A stretch of 54,510 nucleotides of DNA from NCBI GenBank assembly GCA_018662405.1, contig JABJGE010000018.1, positions 1 to 54,510 on the forward strand. Direction: 5' to 3'. Below are positions 18,831 to 29,580 of the stretch, in pieces. Each line of letters opens with the position of its first letter. The stretch's first letter is position 1. The notes beneath the pieces are model-generated. The model saw only the letters and a program-made list of their open reading frames with translations. It ran no database searches and was not told the origin of the DNA. A program made the position numbers and the translations under genes. The DNA comes from Campylobacteraceae bacterium. GTDB taxonomy: Bacteria > Campylobacterota > Campylobacteria > Campylobacterales > Arcobacteraceae.

Positions 18831-19757
18831 TCATAATACCATATTTGAAATCATATCTACAACACTACCTTTATCATTTGGACAAGAACATACTTTATAT
18901 TCTTTAATACCTAATTCTTGTGCAATTTCTTTATATTCAATCGCTAATTCAAAATCAGTTTCGCTATTTTCAATCATGAATGATATTGGATATATTAAAA
19001 CATTTTTATCTTTAAACTGTTTAAGGGCATTATCCAAACTAGGTTCTAACCATTTCATTGGACCAACTTTTGATTGATACGCTAAAGAAATAGATTCAAA
19101 TTTTGCATTTTTAGATAGTAATTGTTTTTTAATTAGTTCAATATGCTCTTGAATATGGATCTGATAAGTATCTCCATTATCAATAACTTTTTGAGGTAAT
19201 CCATGTGCAGAAAAAATAAGGTTTATTGTTTCATCATTATTTTGCTGTTTTAAGATTTCATCACAAATAATATTATTTAGATCACTGTTTTTATAAAATG
19301 GTTTTAAGATTTTAATAGTAAATTTATCTTCACACATATACATGAAGTCTTCTACACTTGATTTTGTAGTGGTTGTAGAATATTGTGGATAAAGTGGTAA
19401 TAAAATAATATCTGTAATACCTTTTTTTTCTAATTCTTCTATACACTGAAATGCATTAGGTTGTGTATATCTCATTGCTGATGTTACAAAAGTATTTGGC
19501 ATATTAGTTTGTAATTTATTTATTAGGCTTTGGGTAATTTCATGTAGAGGTGATTGTCCACCTATTACTTCATAATTTTCCCAAGCTTCATCTAATCTAC
19601 TTGTAGTTATGTATGATGCTAATTTTGAACGCCAAAAATCACTTTTGAGTGTCAGGATATTTTTATCATTGAACATATTTATTAAAAATTCTTCAAGTTC
19701 ATCTTTTGATCTTGCTGCACCCATGTTTAATAGTACTAATGCTTTAGTTTGTTCCAT
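18831..19757 (-). CDS. hemH: ferrochelatase
   Basis: HemH inserts ferrous iron into protoporphyrin IX to make protohaem. The 308-residue protein has ALVLLNMGAARSKDELEEFL at the N-terminus, LLPLYPQYSTTTTKS, the metal-binding His in FSAHGLPQKVI, and YQSKVGPMKWLEPS. The length fits Campylobacterota HemH. It overlaps the upstream ABC ATPase gene by 14 nt. Haem supply suits the many c- and d1-type cytochromes encoded downstream. Confidence 0.95.
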   Translation of the reverse strand: MEQTKALVLLNMGAARSKDELEEFLINMFNDKNILTLKSDFWRSKLASYITTSRLDEAWENYEVIGGQSPLHEITQSLINKLQTNMPNTFVTSAMRYTQPNAFQCIEELEKKGITDIILLPLYPQYSTTTTKSSVEDFMYMCEDKFTIKILKPFYKNSDLNNIICDEILKQQNNDETINLIFSAHGLPQKVIDNGDTYQIHIQEHIELIKKQLLSKNAKFESISLAYQSKVGPMKWLEPSLDNALKQFKDKNVLIYPISFMIENSETDFELAIEYKEIAQELGIKEYKVCSCPNDKGSVVDMISNMVL

Positions 19758-20331
19758 TTTTGTTAAGCCTTATTATTTTATCGCTACACCAAGTAGCTAG
19801 ATTTTCATCATGTGTAATTAGCAATATAGCAAATCTATCTAAAAACTTCACTAATAGTTGCATCACTTCAAGTGCAATTACATTATCAAGTGCACTTGTT
19901 GGTTCATCTGCCAAGAGAACATCTGGTTTCATTAATAATGCTCTTAATATAGAGCATCTTTGAAGTTGTCCACCACTTAGATGATGTGGTTTTTTATTGA
20001 TTAAATATTGTTCTAAACTTAGATGTTTACATAAAAACTCTAATTCATCAATATTTTCAACTACATCTTTTATCTGATCAATTATAGTAAATGATGGATG
20101 AAATGAACTATAGGGATCTTGATATATAGAAGCTATTTTTGATACTTTAATATTTCCGTTAATTGGTTTTATATTTCCTGTGATAAGCTCAAAAAGAGTT
20201 GATTTTCCGCTACCACTTTCTCCAACAATTGATATAATTTCACCTTTTTGAAGTTCCAAATTAAACTTATTGTAAATAAGTTGATTTGTTTTATAGCCAA
20301 ATGAAAGATTATTGATTTCTAGAAGTTTCAA
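19744..20331 (-). CDS. lone ABC transporter ATP-binding protein
   Basis: The 195-residue ATPase has all core motifs: Walker A GESGSGKS (about 37-44), Q-loop IYQDPYSSFHPS, signature LSGGQLQR, Walker B VLLADEPTS and the switch His in LLITHDE. The QDPYSSFHP segment resembles the DppF/NikE peptide or nickel uptake group, but the protein is shorter than those (about 260-330 residues) and lacks the C-terminal oligopeptide-transporter extension. No permease or binding protein is nearby, so the substrate is unknown. It leads a minus-strand block with hemH. Confidence 0.8.
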   Translation of the reverse strand: MKLLEINNLSFGYKTNQLIYNKFNLELQKGEIISIVGESGSGKSTLFELITGNIKPINGNIKVSKIASIYQDPYSSFHPSFTIIDQIKDVVENIDELEFLCKHLSLEQYLINKKPHHLSGGQLQRCSILRALLMKPDVLLADEPTSALDNVIALEVMQLLVKFLDRFAILLITHDENLATWCSDKIIRLNKNGTN

Positions 20332-20366
20332 ATATACACACCTAATTTTATAAATTATTTATTATT

Positions 20367-20379
20367 TTGATTATATCAA
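20367..20379 (+). promoter_or_regulatory. 13-nt palindrome upstream of the c553-like gene
   Basis: TTGAT-TAT-ATCAA is a perfect dyad that looks like an FNR box but with a 3-nt rather than 4-nt spacer. No -10 hexamer falls at the distance seen for the six boxes further on; the nearest is TATGAT at 20398-20403. It may be a different operator or chance. Confidence 0.3.
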
Positions 20380-20435
20380 AGGATATTTAAACTTAACTAT
20401 GATAACATTTAACTAATATAAAACAAGGAGATAGT

Positions 20436-20708
20436 ATGAAAAAAATCGTATTAGGAACATTAGTATTAGGTGTAGCGGCATTTGCAGCAGTAAATTTAGG
20501 AGCATGTAAAGGTTGTCACGGTGCAAACTTTGAAAAGAAAGCATTAGGTAAATCTAAAGTAGTTGCAAATATGACTAAAGCTGAAGTAAGTGCAGCAATG
20601 GTTGGATACAAAAACGGTACTTATGGTGGAGCAATGAAAGGTCTTATGAAAGGTCAAGTTGCTAAATATTCTGAAGCTGATTTAAAATCTACAGGTCTTG
20701 GTAAATAA
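20436..20708 (+). CDS. periplasmic monohaem cytochrome c (c553-like)
   Basis: The 90-residue protein has a signal peptide, one haem motif C24-K-G-C-H28 and a Met-containing segment GGAMKGLMKG that should supply the sixth iron ligand. Size and pattern match the small class I c553-type electron carriers common in Campylobacterota. A strong SD (AAGGAG) and a strong terminator suggest a high-expression single-gene unit. A likely role is shuttling electrons from the bc1 complex to periplasmic or membrane reductases. Confidence 0.9.
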   Translation: MKKIVLGTLVLGVAAFAAVNLGACKGCHGANFEKKALGKSKVVANMTKAEVSAAMVGYKNGTYGGAMKGLMKGQVAKYSEADLKSTGLGK

Positions 20709-20732
20709 TTAGTATATTTTACTAATATTTAG

Positions 20733-20766
20733 AAAGGGTCAAGCATATTGCTTGACCCTTTTTTTA
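20733..20766 (+). terminator. intrinsic terminator after the c553-like gene
   Basis: AAAGGGTCAAGCA (20733-20745) pairs perfectly with TGCTTGACCCTTT (20749-20761) around a 3-nt loop and is followed by a T-run. Confidence 0.92.
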
Positions 20767-20807
20767 TTATTTATTTTATATAGTGATATAAATATATCAT
20801 TATATAA

Positions 20808-21773
20808 TTATAATCTTTGAGGCATTTCATCCTTAAATGCAATCTTTGAGGCATTTTCTAAAATTTCCATAGCACCTCGTTGAATACAATCATTGGCTAA
20901 TTGCTCACCTAAATGATCACATTTAGAAGTAAGAGCAGTAGCTGACACATGCATAATATTTGTACCATCAGGAAAACCAATCATTACTTCCATATCAACT
21001 ATACTACCATCATCACTAATTGTTGCATTACAAGCTACAGGAGCAGAACATCCTGCACCTATTTTACTTATAAAGTCTCTTTCTAGCATTGTACATAGAT
21101 ATGTATTTTGATCATTTAAACTCATAGCTATTTCACGAACTTTATCATTTGAAGCAACGATTTCAATTCCAAGTGCAGCTTGACCCATTGGTGGGATCAT
21201 ATTTTTTAATTTTAATTTTTTTGTAAATGGAATATCTTTTAATAGATCTAATCTATGTAGTCCAATATACGCAAGGATAATTGCATCATATTGTCCTTCA
21301 GCTAATTTTCGTAGACGAGTATTTACATTTCCTCTTAAGTCTTTAACAATTAAATCAGGTCTTTTTTTAAGAAGTTGCATTCTTCTTCTTAAACTTGTAG
21401 TTCCTACAACAGAACCTTTAGGTAAATCTTTTAATGATTTATATTTATGAGATAAAAATACATCACTTTGATCTTGTCTTTGTGTAATTGCACATAACTC
21501 TAGACCTTCAGGAATATAAGTAGGAACATCTTTTAAACTATGTACAGCCATATGTGCTTCACCATTTAGCATTGCGTCTTCAAGTTCTTTTGTAAAATGA
21601 CCTTTTCCACCAATAAGTGCTAGTGGTTTATCTAGTACTTTATCTCCATTGCTTACTATGATATTTAATTCTACTTTAGTTTCAGGGAACGATGCTTCAA
21701 TCCTTGCTTTCACATGATATGCTTGCCAAAGTGCTAAGTCACTTGCTCTTGTTGCTATTATTAATTTATCCAT
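20808..21773 (-). CDS. hemC: porphobilinogen deaminase (hydroxymethylbilane synthase)
   Basis: HemC polymerises four porphobilinogens to hydroxymethylbilane, the common precursor of haem, siroheme and haem d1. The 321-residue protein shows IIATRASDLALWQA, KDVPTYIPEGL, the Arg-rich GTTSLRRRMQL and the dipyrromethane-binding Cys in GAGCSAPVAC. The ATG overlaps the stop of the DsbA-like gene (TAATG). Haem synthesis genes are split between hemH and hemC blocks here. Confidence 0.97.
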   Translation of the reverse strand: MDKLIIATRASDLALWQAYHVKARIEASFPETKVELNIIVSNGDKVLDKPLALIGGKGHFTKELEDAMLNGEAHMAVHSLKDVPTYIPEGLELCAITQRQDQSDVFLSHKYKSLKDLPKGSVVGTTSLRRRMQLLKKRPDLIVKDLRGNVNTRLRKLAEGQYDAIILAYIGLHRLDLLKDIPFTKKLKLKNMIPPMGQAALGIEIVASNDKVREIAMSLNDQNTYLCTMLERDFISKIGAGCSAPVACNATISDDGSIVDMEVMIGFPDGTNIMHVSATALTSKCDHLGEQLANDCIQRGAMEILENASKIAFKDEMPQRL

Positions 21774-22615
21774 TATTTTATTTCCTCAAACTTTCTTCTT
21801 GATTTATCTACTTTTCCATTAATAAATATTGATGGTGTACCTTCTATTAACATATTACTTGCTAATTGTTGATCTTTTTTAATTTGTTCTGCAATTTTAT
21901 TCGATGATATTTGATTTAAAGTAATATTTGTTTTAAGTACTTTATTTACTGCATCTAAAATCTTTTGTTGATTTGTTTCATCTGCTTCAAAATTGTCTTC
22001 AAATTGTGCAGAATAAATTTTTGATACAATATTCTTAATACCTTTTTTGTGTGCTACAATCATCGCTTTTGTGATTGTATCTGAAGCCGGATGTATTCTT
22101 AACAATGGAAAGTGGTAATAATATAATGCTATATTTTTACTATTCTTATTTACATGATTTATTACTTCTGGTACATAATCTATACAAAATGGACAAAGTG
22201 GATCAGAAAATATTACAATTTTATTTTTTGCATTTTTATTTCCTGCAATAAAGTGTTCGTCATCATAATATGATTCAGGCATTTCAGGAGATAAAAAATC
22301 TTTATAGCTTTTGCCATTTTTAACATTTTTAAGCTCTTGTGATATTGCAGTACCGTTTGTAAATAGAGTATCTTTGATTTTTACATCTTTACCATTTATG
22401 TTAAGACTTAATTGTAATACATAACCAGTCCATCCTTTTAGAGGTATTTCTTGCTTTAGGTAGATACTAATATCTTGTAATTTATATCTGCTATTTGATG
22501 CAATTCTCTTTTTTTCATATTTAATAACTTTCTCATCTATAGTAGTTGCAGGTTTTGCGAATGTACTAATGCTTAATAGACTTATTATCGTCAATAATTT
22601 CAACGTCAATGACAT
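21773..22615 (-). CDS. periplasmic DsbA/DsbC-type thioredoxin-fold protein
   Basis: The 280-residue protein has a signal peptide ([16 protein letters not shown]), an N-terminal beta/helix region and a thioredoxin fold with redox motif C141-P-F-C144 in FSDPLCPFC and a cis-Pro in EGTPSIFING. The CPFC motif and long N-terminal part suggest a disulfide isomerase or oxidase rather than a reductant. The start at 22615 follows AAGGAG by 6 nt; an ATG one codon earlier is also possible, and the frame runs further upstream into fxsA. It overlaps fxsA by about 50 nt. Confidence 0.78.
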   Translation of the reverse strand: MSLTLKLLTIISLLSISTFAKPATTIDEKVIKYEKKRIASNSRYKLQDISIYLKQEIPLKGWTGYVLQLSLNINGKDVKIKDTLFTNGTAISQELKNVKNGKSYKDFLSPEMPESYYDDEHFIAGNKNAKNKIVIFSDPLCPFCIDYVPEVINHVNKNSKNIALYYYHFPLLRIHPASDTITKAMIVAHKKGIKNIVSKIYSAQFEDNFEADETNQQKILDAVNKVLKTNITLNQISSNKIAEQIKKDQQLASNMLIEGTPSIFINGKVDKSRRKFEEIK

Positions 22616-23039
22616 CATCTTCTCCTTGTTTTGTTTGTGTATTATGTGTGTATGAAGTGTATCTAAATTCACTTTGTTGAGAATTTGAATACTTAGTTTG
22701 TTTAGGTTTTTTAAACTTGAATATTTTTGTAAACACTACAGTAAATAGTGAGAATTGTAATAATAATCCAAGTATATCAGTAAAAAATCCAGGAACTATT
22801 AATAGCATAGCCCCAATTGCAGCTCCAATACTACTTTTTATAAATTCATCTTGTGTTAAATCACCACTTCTAACTGCATTTATTTTTTCCATTAATGAAA
22901 ATTTAAAATTTTGTAATAAAAATATACCTAATATTGCAGAAGTAATTAATTCTAAGAATGTCATTAATCCACCAATTTCTCCTGAAATAGTAGATGAGAT
23001 CATCACTTCAAGAAAAACATATAAAATAAAATATATCAA
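22566..23039 (-). CDS. fxsA: FxsA-family membrane protein
   Basis: The 157-residue protein has the FxsA layout: an N-terminal transmembrane helix ([15 protein letters not shown]), a second hydrophobic segment, a conserved middle with [14 protein letters not shown] and the membrane stretch [18 protein letters not shown], which is the family signature, and a charged cytoplasmic tail. In E. coli FxsA reduces exclusion of phage T7 by the F plasmid PifA protein; its normal role is unknown. Its ATG overlaps the proS stop by 4 nt. Confidence 0.85.
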   Translation of the reverse strand: MIYFILYVFLEVMISSTISGEIGGLMTFLELITSAILGIFLLQNFKFSLMEKINAVRSGDLTQDEFIKSSIGAAIGAMLLIVPGFFTDILGLLLQFSLFTVVFTKIFKFKKPKQTKYSNSQQSEFRYTSYTHNTQTKQGEDDVIDVEIIDDNKSIKH

Positions 23040-24352
23040 GAAATTAACTCCTTAAGCTTAGAAACTACATCTTCTAGTTTTACATCTTGTGCTTCTAATG
23101 TTCTTCTATCAATAATTTCTACTAAGCCATCTTGTAACTTTTTACCAACAATAATTGCATAAGGGAAACCAATTAGTTTAAAATCACCCATCTTAAATCC
23201 ATAAGTATGCTTCTTTTCTTTTCTATCATCTAAGATAGAACTAATTCCAATTTGCTTTAAATCTTCATATATTTTAGTTCCAGCATTTAGTTCATTTTCT
23301 TTTTTAGCATTTGACACAATTACATCAACCATATAAGGAGTTGTAGCTTTTGTCCATATACAACCATTTTCATCATGATTTTGTTCAATAACTGAAGCTA
23401 CTAATCTACTAACTCCAATTCCAAATGTTGCCATCTCAAATGCTTTTGGTTTTCCATTTTCATCTTGGAATATTGCTTCTAAAGCCTTAGAATATTTATC
23501 TCCCAGTTGAAAAATATGCCCAACTTCAATTCCTTTTTTAAATGATAATTTTCCACCACAAGAACATTTATGTTCTACATCTTTTTCTTGTAATTGCTCA
23601 TAACTCAATTCATTTAAACTTACAACTTCTTTTTCATCTTCAAAAATAGTTTCAATATTTGCGCCATACTCACAATCTTCACATACTAAAATAGTATCTT
23701 CACCACTATTTGCTAATACATGAAATTCTTTACTACCAGTACCACCAATAGCTCCTGAGTCAGCATCAACAACTCTAAAGTCAAGACCTAATCTTGTAAA
23801 AATCTTTTTATATGTCTCTTCCATAAGATTAAATTCTCTATTCATATCCTCTTTGTTGGCATGAAATGAATATCCATCTTTCATTAAAAATTCACGACCC
23901 CTTAAAAGTCCATATCTAGGCCTTGCTTCATCTCTAAATTTTGTATTAATTTGATATAAGTTTACAGGTAGTTCTTTATAACTTTTAACTCTATTCTTTA
24001 CAAGCTCAACCATTGCTTCTTCATTTGTTGGACTTAATACAAAATCATTTTCATGTCTATCTTGTATTCTAAGCATCTCTTTACCCATAGTGTCTGCTCT
24101 TCCACTTTTATCCCACAATCCAATAGGTGTTACAAAGCTTAGTTGAACTTCATTACATCCTGCATTATCAAGTTCTTCTTTTACAATTGATCTAATTTTG
24201 TCTAGTACAATTTTACCTAGAGGTAGAAAATTATAAAGACCTGATCCTTGTTGGTTTATAAAACCTGCTCTTATTAAAAATTGATGAGATGGTAATGCTG
24301 CATCACTTGGTGTTTCTTTTGTAGTTGGTATAAAAAGTCTACTAAATTTCAT
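23036..24352 (-). CDS. proS: prolyl-tRNA synthetase lacking the INS editing domain
   Basis: ProRS charges tRNA-Pro. At 438 residues it is about 130 shorter than E. coli-type ProRS. Motif 1 ([10 protein letters not shown]), motif 2 ([21 protein letters not shown]), motif 3 ([12 protein letters not shown]) and the anticodon-binding domain are all present. The roughly 180-residue INS domain that hydrolyses Ala-tRNA-Pro between motifs 2 and 3 is replaced by about 45 residues holding four Cys (C224, C227, C263, C265) in a zinc-ribbon-like C-x2-C / C-x-C pattern. The start at 24352 ([10 protein letters not shown]) matches the family; 13 upstream codons are open but unlike ProRS. Confidence 0.93.
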   Translation of the reverse strand: MKFSRLFIPTTKETPSDAALPSHQFLIRAGFINQQGSGLYNFLPLGKIVLDKIRSIVKEELDNAGCNEVQLSFVTPIGLWDKSGRADTMGKEMLRIQDRHENDFVLSPTNEEAMVELVKNRVKSYKELPVNLYQINTKFRDEARPRYGLLRGREFLMKDGYSFHANKEDMNREFNLMEETYKKIFTRLGLDFRVVDADSGAIGGTGSKEFHVLANSGEDTILVCEDCEYGANIETIFEDEKEVVSLNELSYEQLQEKDVEHKCSCGGKLSFKKGIEVGHIFQLGDKYSKALEAIFQDENGKPKAFEMATFGIGVSRLVASVIEQNHDENGCIWTKATTPYMVDVIVSNAKKENELNAGTKIYEDLKQIGISSILDDRKEKKHTYGFKMGDFKLIGFPYAIIVGKKLQDGLVEIIDRRTLEAQDVKLEDVVSKLKELIS

Positions 24353-24415
24353 ATTTTTTAATCCATATATTAATTTTAGATATACTATCAAAATATTCTA
24401 TTTATTTTGCTTTAG

Positions 24416-24433
24416 AGTTCTTTTCTAAGAACT
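24416..24433. repeat. hairpin in the proS-recA divergent region
   Basis: AGTTCTT (24416-24422) and AAGAACT (24427-24433) form a perfect 7-bp stem with a 4-nt loop, followed on the + strand by TTTTTATT. It looks like an intrinsic terminator but lies between two divergent starts, so an operator or attenuator is an alternative. Confidence 0.45.
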
Positions 24434-24445
24434 TTTTATTAAAAG

Positions 24446-24462
24446 TATTGCAAATTGCAATA
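24446..24462. promoter_or_regulatory. 17-nt palindrome upstream of recA
   Basis: TATTGCAA (24446-24453) and TTGCAATA (24455-24462) are perfect inverted arms around one A. The centre is about 46 nt upstream of the transcription start expected from GATAAT at 24488-24493. It is an operator candidate for recA or proS. Known Campylobacterota lack LexA, so no known regulator can be named. Confidence 0.45.
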
Positions 24463-24525
24463 TTTTTTATCTATTTAAAAAAAATAAGATAATATTCCAT
24501 AAATAAAAGATAAAAAGGACTAAAA

Positions 24526-25545
24526 ATGACAAATGAACAAGAAAATGCATTAAATTTAGCAATTAAACAAATGGATAAAGCATTTGGAAAAGGATCTTTG
24601 GTAAGACTAGGTGATAAAGAAATTGAACCTATTGAAGCAATTAGTACAGGATCTTTAGGATTAGATTTGGCACTTGGTGTTGGTGGATTACCAAAAGGTA
24701 GAGTTATAGAGATATATGGACCGGAAAGTTCTGGTAAAACAACACTTACATTACATGCAATTGCCGAATGTCAAAAAGCTGGGGGTATTTGTGCTTTTAT
24801 TGATGCTGAGCATGCACTTGATGTTGGTTATGCAAAAAATTTAGGTGTTGATACAGATAATCTACTTGTATCTCAACCTGATTATGGAGAGCAAGCATTA
24901 GAAATTTTAGAAACTGTTATTAGAAGTAGTGCAGTTGATTTAGTTGTTGTTGATTCAGTTGCAGCATTAACTCCAAAGGCTGAGATTGATGGTGATATGG
25001 ATGAACTTCAAGTAGGTCTTCAAGCTAGGTTAATGTCTAAAGCATTAAGAAAAATTACTGGAATTTTACATAAAACTAATACTACAGTAATATTTATTAA
25101 TCAAATTCGAATGAAAATTGGTATGACAGGGTATGGAAGTCCAGAAACAACAACTGGTGGAAACGCATTAAAGTTTTATAGTTCAGTTAGACTTGATATT
25201 AGAAGAATAGCTTCGTTAAAACAAGCAGAAGAAATTATAGGAAATAGAACAAAAGTTAAAGTTGTAAAAAATAAGGTTGCACCACCATTTAAAGTAGTAG
25301 AATTTGACATTATGTTTGGTCAAGGTATTTCTAAAATGGGTGAAATAATAGATTATGGTGTAAAGATGGATATTGTTGATAAAGCAGGAGCTTGGTTTAG
25401 TTACAATGATTCTAAAATTGGTCAAGGGAAAGAAAATTCAAAACAATTCTTATTAGACAATCCTGAGATTGCAGATGAGATTGAGAAAAAGATTTTACTT
25501 TCAATGGGCATAAGTAATGAAGAAGAGCAAAGCGATTCTGAATAA
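24526..25545 (+). CDS. recA: recombinase RecA
   Basis: RecA forms filaments on single-stranded DNA and carries out strand exchange. The 339-residue protein has Walker [10 protein letters not shown] (about 65-73), Walker [11 protein letters not shown], and the L2 loop region [14 protein letters not shown]. It is full length, with the usual acidic C-terminus (NEEEQSDSE). AAGGAC lies ahead of the ATG. eno follows after 51 nt, the conserved Campylobacterota order. Confidence 0.99.
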   Translation: MTNEQENALNLAIKQMDKAFGKGSLVRLGDKEIEPIEAISTGSLGLDLALGVGGLPKGRVIEIYGPESSGKTTLTLHAIAECQKAGGICAFIDAEHALDVGYAKNLGVDTDNLLVSQPDYGEQALEILETVIRSSAVDLVVVDSVAALTPKAEIDGDMDELQVGLQARLMSKALRKITGILHKTNTTVIFINQIRMKIGMTGYGSPETTTGGNALKFYSSVRLDIRRIASLKQAEEIIGNRTKVKVVKNKVAPPFKVVEFDIMFGQGISKMGEIIDYGVKMDIVDKAGAWFSYNDSKIGQGKENSKQFLLDNPEIADEIEKKILLSMGISNEEEQSDSE

Positions 25546-25575
25546 TAAATTAGATATAATCGGCCTATATAATAA

Positions 25576-26871
<1,296 letters not shown>

Positions 26872-26879
26872 ATAAAATT

Positions 26880-27128
26880 TTGAAACCAAAGCAATCTTTT
26901 AAAAGTAATATATCTTTTATAAAGATTGCTACTATATCAACAGTTATAGTAATACTGTTAGGTATTTACATAGGATATTTATCTACTAGTAGTAAAAATT
27001 CATATAATGTATACCTAAAACTTCAAGAACGACAAAATAACTTACAAAATAATATAGAAAATCTACAAGAACAAAATGCAAAATTACAAAAGAAATTTTT
27101 TGAATTAAAAAACTTGGAGCCAGAATGA
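26880..27128 (+). CDS. FtsB/DivIC-like septum protein
   Basis: The 82-residue protein has a short cytoplasmic start, one transmembrane helix (residues about 14-33) and a periplasmic coiled coil (LQERQNNLQNNIENLQEQNAK region), the FtsB/DivIC plan. FtsB links FtsQ and FtsL in the divisome. The TTG start at 26880 has no strong SD and probably depends on coupling to eno. Campylobacter jejuni has an equivalent small gene right after recA-eno. The division role is inferred from architecture. Confidence 0.7.
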   Translation: MKPKQSFKSNISFIKIATISTVIVILLGIYIGYLSTSSKNSYNVYLKLQERQNNLQNNIENLQEQNAKLQKKFFELKNLEPE

Positions 27129-27592
27129 ATAAAATAAAATTAATAATACCTATAGTTTTAGTTCTTTTTATGTCTACATTAATTGCTAGAGAAAATCCGT
27201 TTATACCTACACAAGCTTTTTTAGATGAAAAAGCTGCAATTATTGAGCAAAAAGAACAAGAAATAAATCCAAAAATTTTATTAGAGTATAAAGCCTATGA
27301 TTTTATTTCTATTAAAATATATGATAATCATCTTAAAATAAATACACCAAATAACAAATTATTTAGGCATTTTAAACTTTTAAATGAGAATAAAATTGTA
27401 CTAGATTTTAAGAAAAGTAATAAGTTTTTAACAAGCACAAAAGTTATTAATCAAGGAAATATATCTAAAATTATAATTGGAGATCATCCTGAGAAAGATT
27501 TTTTTAGAGTAGTGATATTGATTAATAAAGATTTATCTATATATAATCTAGAATATCAAAAATCAAATATACTTATTAACAACTTTAATTAA
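27125..27592 (+). CDS. AMIN-domain periplasmic protein
   Basis: The 155-residue protein has a signal peptide (to about residue 22) and one beta-rich AMIN-like domain (about residues 55-150; ILLEYKAYDFISIKIYDNHL, IVLDFKK). AMIN domains bind peptidoglycan in amidases and secretins. The locus equals the cgpA position of Campylobacter jejuni (recA-eno-FtsB-like-AMIN). It overlaps the FtsB-like gene by 4 nt, and its last 30 nt overlap the convergent antiporter gene. Confidence 0.75.
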   Translation: MNKIKLIIPIVLVLFMSTLIARENPFIPTQAFLDEKAAIIEQKEQEINPKILLEYKAYDFISIKIYDNHLKINTPNNKLFRHFKLLNENKIVLDFKKSNKFLTSTKVINQGNISKIIIGDHPEKDFFRVVILINKDLSIYNLEYQKSNILINNFN

Positions 27593-28702
27593 AAGCATAG
27601 ATACTAATACTTCCAAAATAGATGCTAGTATAAATGCTAAGTAATAAAACTCTGATATACTATGATTCTGGTATGCTAAAGTTGCAACTGCAATTAGTAA
27701 TGTAAGTGGCATTGAATGAGATAAACCTAATAGCATTGATACCTTAACTGTATAATCACGAGCAAATACAAGTGATGCAATAAATCTAATTGCTATCATT
27801 GCAAATGCAATTAATAATGATGTTAAGACTAAATCGTCAATTAATAAAGAAAATAGATTAAATGTTGAGCCTACCCAAATGAAAAATATAGGGACAAGCC
27901 ATCCAAATCCAAAATGTTCTAGTTTTGTTGGTAATTCTTTGTTATGATGAAAAAATGATGCAACAAATGAACCAGCAATAAAAGCACCAAGAGCAACTTC
28001 TAAGTGGAGATATAGCATAAGTGCAATCATAATAAAAAATATCATCATTGAAACTCTAATATCTTGTTCTAAGTGATCGTCTTCTGGCATAAGGAATGTT
28101 CTAATTTCTGGATACCACCATAATGCATGTATAAATAATTTATAAAGTAATATAATAGATATAAAAACGAGAAGAAGAACTCCAAGTGTTTTATATAATT
28201 CGAGTCCAATACCAAATTCAAGCATTGCACTTGTAACTGTAAGAATAATTATAGATATTATTTCACCAATTAAACCTACTGTAATTGCTATTGTAATCCA
28301 AGGTTGGGTTTTATATTCTTTTTTAAGTGCAGCAAGGAGTCCTATTGATACAAGTGGTAAAGCAATAATAAATATACGTGATAAACCAAAATATAAGGTA
28401 ATTACTATAGATAATATATATAATAAACTAACATATATTAATCCAAGTTGAAGTATTCGTCTTGGAATTTTTACAAGTTGTTTTAAATCTACTTCTAATC
28501 CTGCTAAAAACATAAGATAAAGAAATCCAAGCTCTGCAACAAGTGTAAATATATAGTTGTCCTGAACTAAACCAAATGTTATTGCTATAGAACCTAACAT
28601 CATTTCAATAGGAATAACCGGAAGTTTTAAATATCTTGATACTAAAGGTGAAATAAAAATAATAAGAGAAAGAGTAATTATTATTGAAACTTCATTTGTC
28701 AT
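27563..28702 (-). CDS. cation:proton antiporter (CPA2, KefB-like)
   Basis: The 379-residue protein has about 11-12 transmembrane helices and CPA2 features: GLEVDLKQL after helix 3 (the LFLAGLEV region), and HLEVALGAFIAGSFVAS containing the core helix. There is no C-terminal RCK (TrkA-N) domain, so it is only the membrane part, as in many Na+/H+ exchangers. The ion (Na+ or K+) cannot be decided. The 3' end overlaps the AMIN gene by 30 nt tail to tail. Confidence 0.85.
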   Translation of the reverse strand: MTNEVSIIITLSLIIFISPLVSRYLKLPVIPIEMMLGSIAITFGLVQDNYIFTLVAELGFLYLMFLAGLEVDLKQLVKIPRRILQLGLIYVSLLYILSIVITLYFGLSRIFIIALPLVSIGLLAALKKEYKTQPWITIAITVGLIGEIISIIILTVTSAMLEFGIGLELYKTLGVLLLVFISIILLYKLFIHALWWYPEIRTFLMPEDDHLEQDIRVSMMIFFIMIALMLYLHLEVALGAFIAGSFVASFFHHNKELPTKLEHFGFGWLVPIFFIWVGSTFNLFSLLIDDLVLTSLLIAFAMIAIRFIASLVFARDYTVKVSMLLGLSHSMPLTLLIAVATLAYQNHSISEFYYLAFILASILEVLVSMLLIKVVNKYI

Positions 28703-28713
28703 TACAAATATCC

Positions 28714-29580
28714 TTATTTATAGCAAGAAGATGCTATTTCATATCCTCTTTTTTCTAGTTCCTCAATATCCTTAGATGCCACTTTTCCTTCAGTAGTTAG
28801 GTAGTTTCCAACAACAATAGAATTTGCACCATAGTCAAATACTTTATATTGATCTTCATTAAAAGTTATTTCTCTTCCACCTGCTACCATAATTTTATGT
28901 GCATTTGGAACCATTTGTCTTACTATATGAATTAGTTCAAAAGCTTTTTCTTTAGTAATAGAATTCTTTACAAGTGGTAATGCTTCGTTTGGATGAAAAA
29001 AATTAATTGGTACATTCATTGGATTCAATGAAGCAATCGAATTTATCATTGATAATCTATCTTTCTCACTTTCTCCTAAACCGAATATACCACCACATAC
29101 AAGTTTAAGTCCAGCTTCATGTACATTTAGACAAGTTTGATATCTCTCATCCCAGTCATGTGTTGTACATATAGTCTTATAAAAAGCTTTTGATGTTTCT
29201 AAATTATGATTATAGTTATCAACACCTGCTTTTTTTAATTCTTTTAATTGATCAGTTGTAGCTGTACCGTTACAAGCAATAATTTTAAGACCAAGATCTA
29301 ATTTTTTAACTGCATGTGCAGCTTCACAGACAAATTCAAGTCTACTATCATTAAGACCTTTACCTGCAGTAACTAAACAATATCCAATAGCTTTATTTTC
29401 TCTTGCTTGCTTTGCTTCTTGAACAATGTCTTCAATAGATTTTCTTTTATATCTTTCTATATCTGCTTTGTATTTAACACTTTGTGTACAGAATTTACAA
29501 TCTTCTTTACATGTACCACTTTCTATATTACATATTGCACATAAAAAAATCTTTTTATTATTTATCATGTTATCTTTCAT
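28714..29580 (-). CDS. bioB: biotin synthase
   Basis: BioB is the radical SAM enzyme that adds sulfur to dethiobiotin. The 288-residue protein has the SAM cluster Cys C24, C28, C31 (CKEDCKFC), YNHNLETSKAFY with the conserved Asn-His-Asn-Leu-Glu, and GGIFGLGES. It is shorter than E. coli BioB (346), as is normal for Campylobacterota. The start could also be the ATG at codon 5; neither has a strong SD. It overlaps the phosphoesterase gene by 11 nt. Confidence 0.93.
   Translation of the reverse strand: MKDNMINNKKIFLCAICNIESGTCKEDCKFCTQSVKYKADIERYKRKSIEDIVQEAKQARENKAIGYCLVTAGKGLNDSRLEFVCEAAHAVKKLDLGLKIIACNGTATTDQLKELKKAGVDNYNHNLETSKAFYKTICTTHDWDERYQTCLNVHEAGLKLVCGGIFGLGESEKDRLSMINSIASLNPMNVPINFFHPNEALPLVKNSITKEKAFELIHIVRQMVPNAHKIMVAGGREITFNEDQYKVFDYGANSIVVGNYLTTEGKVASKDIEELEKRGYEIASSCYK

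Noticed and set aside
20367-20379. Seventh FNR-type box upstream of the c553-like gene
   Set aside because: The spacer is 3 nt and no -10 lies at the spacing shared by the other nine promoters, so I kept it only as a palindrome.
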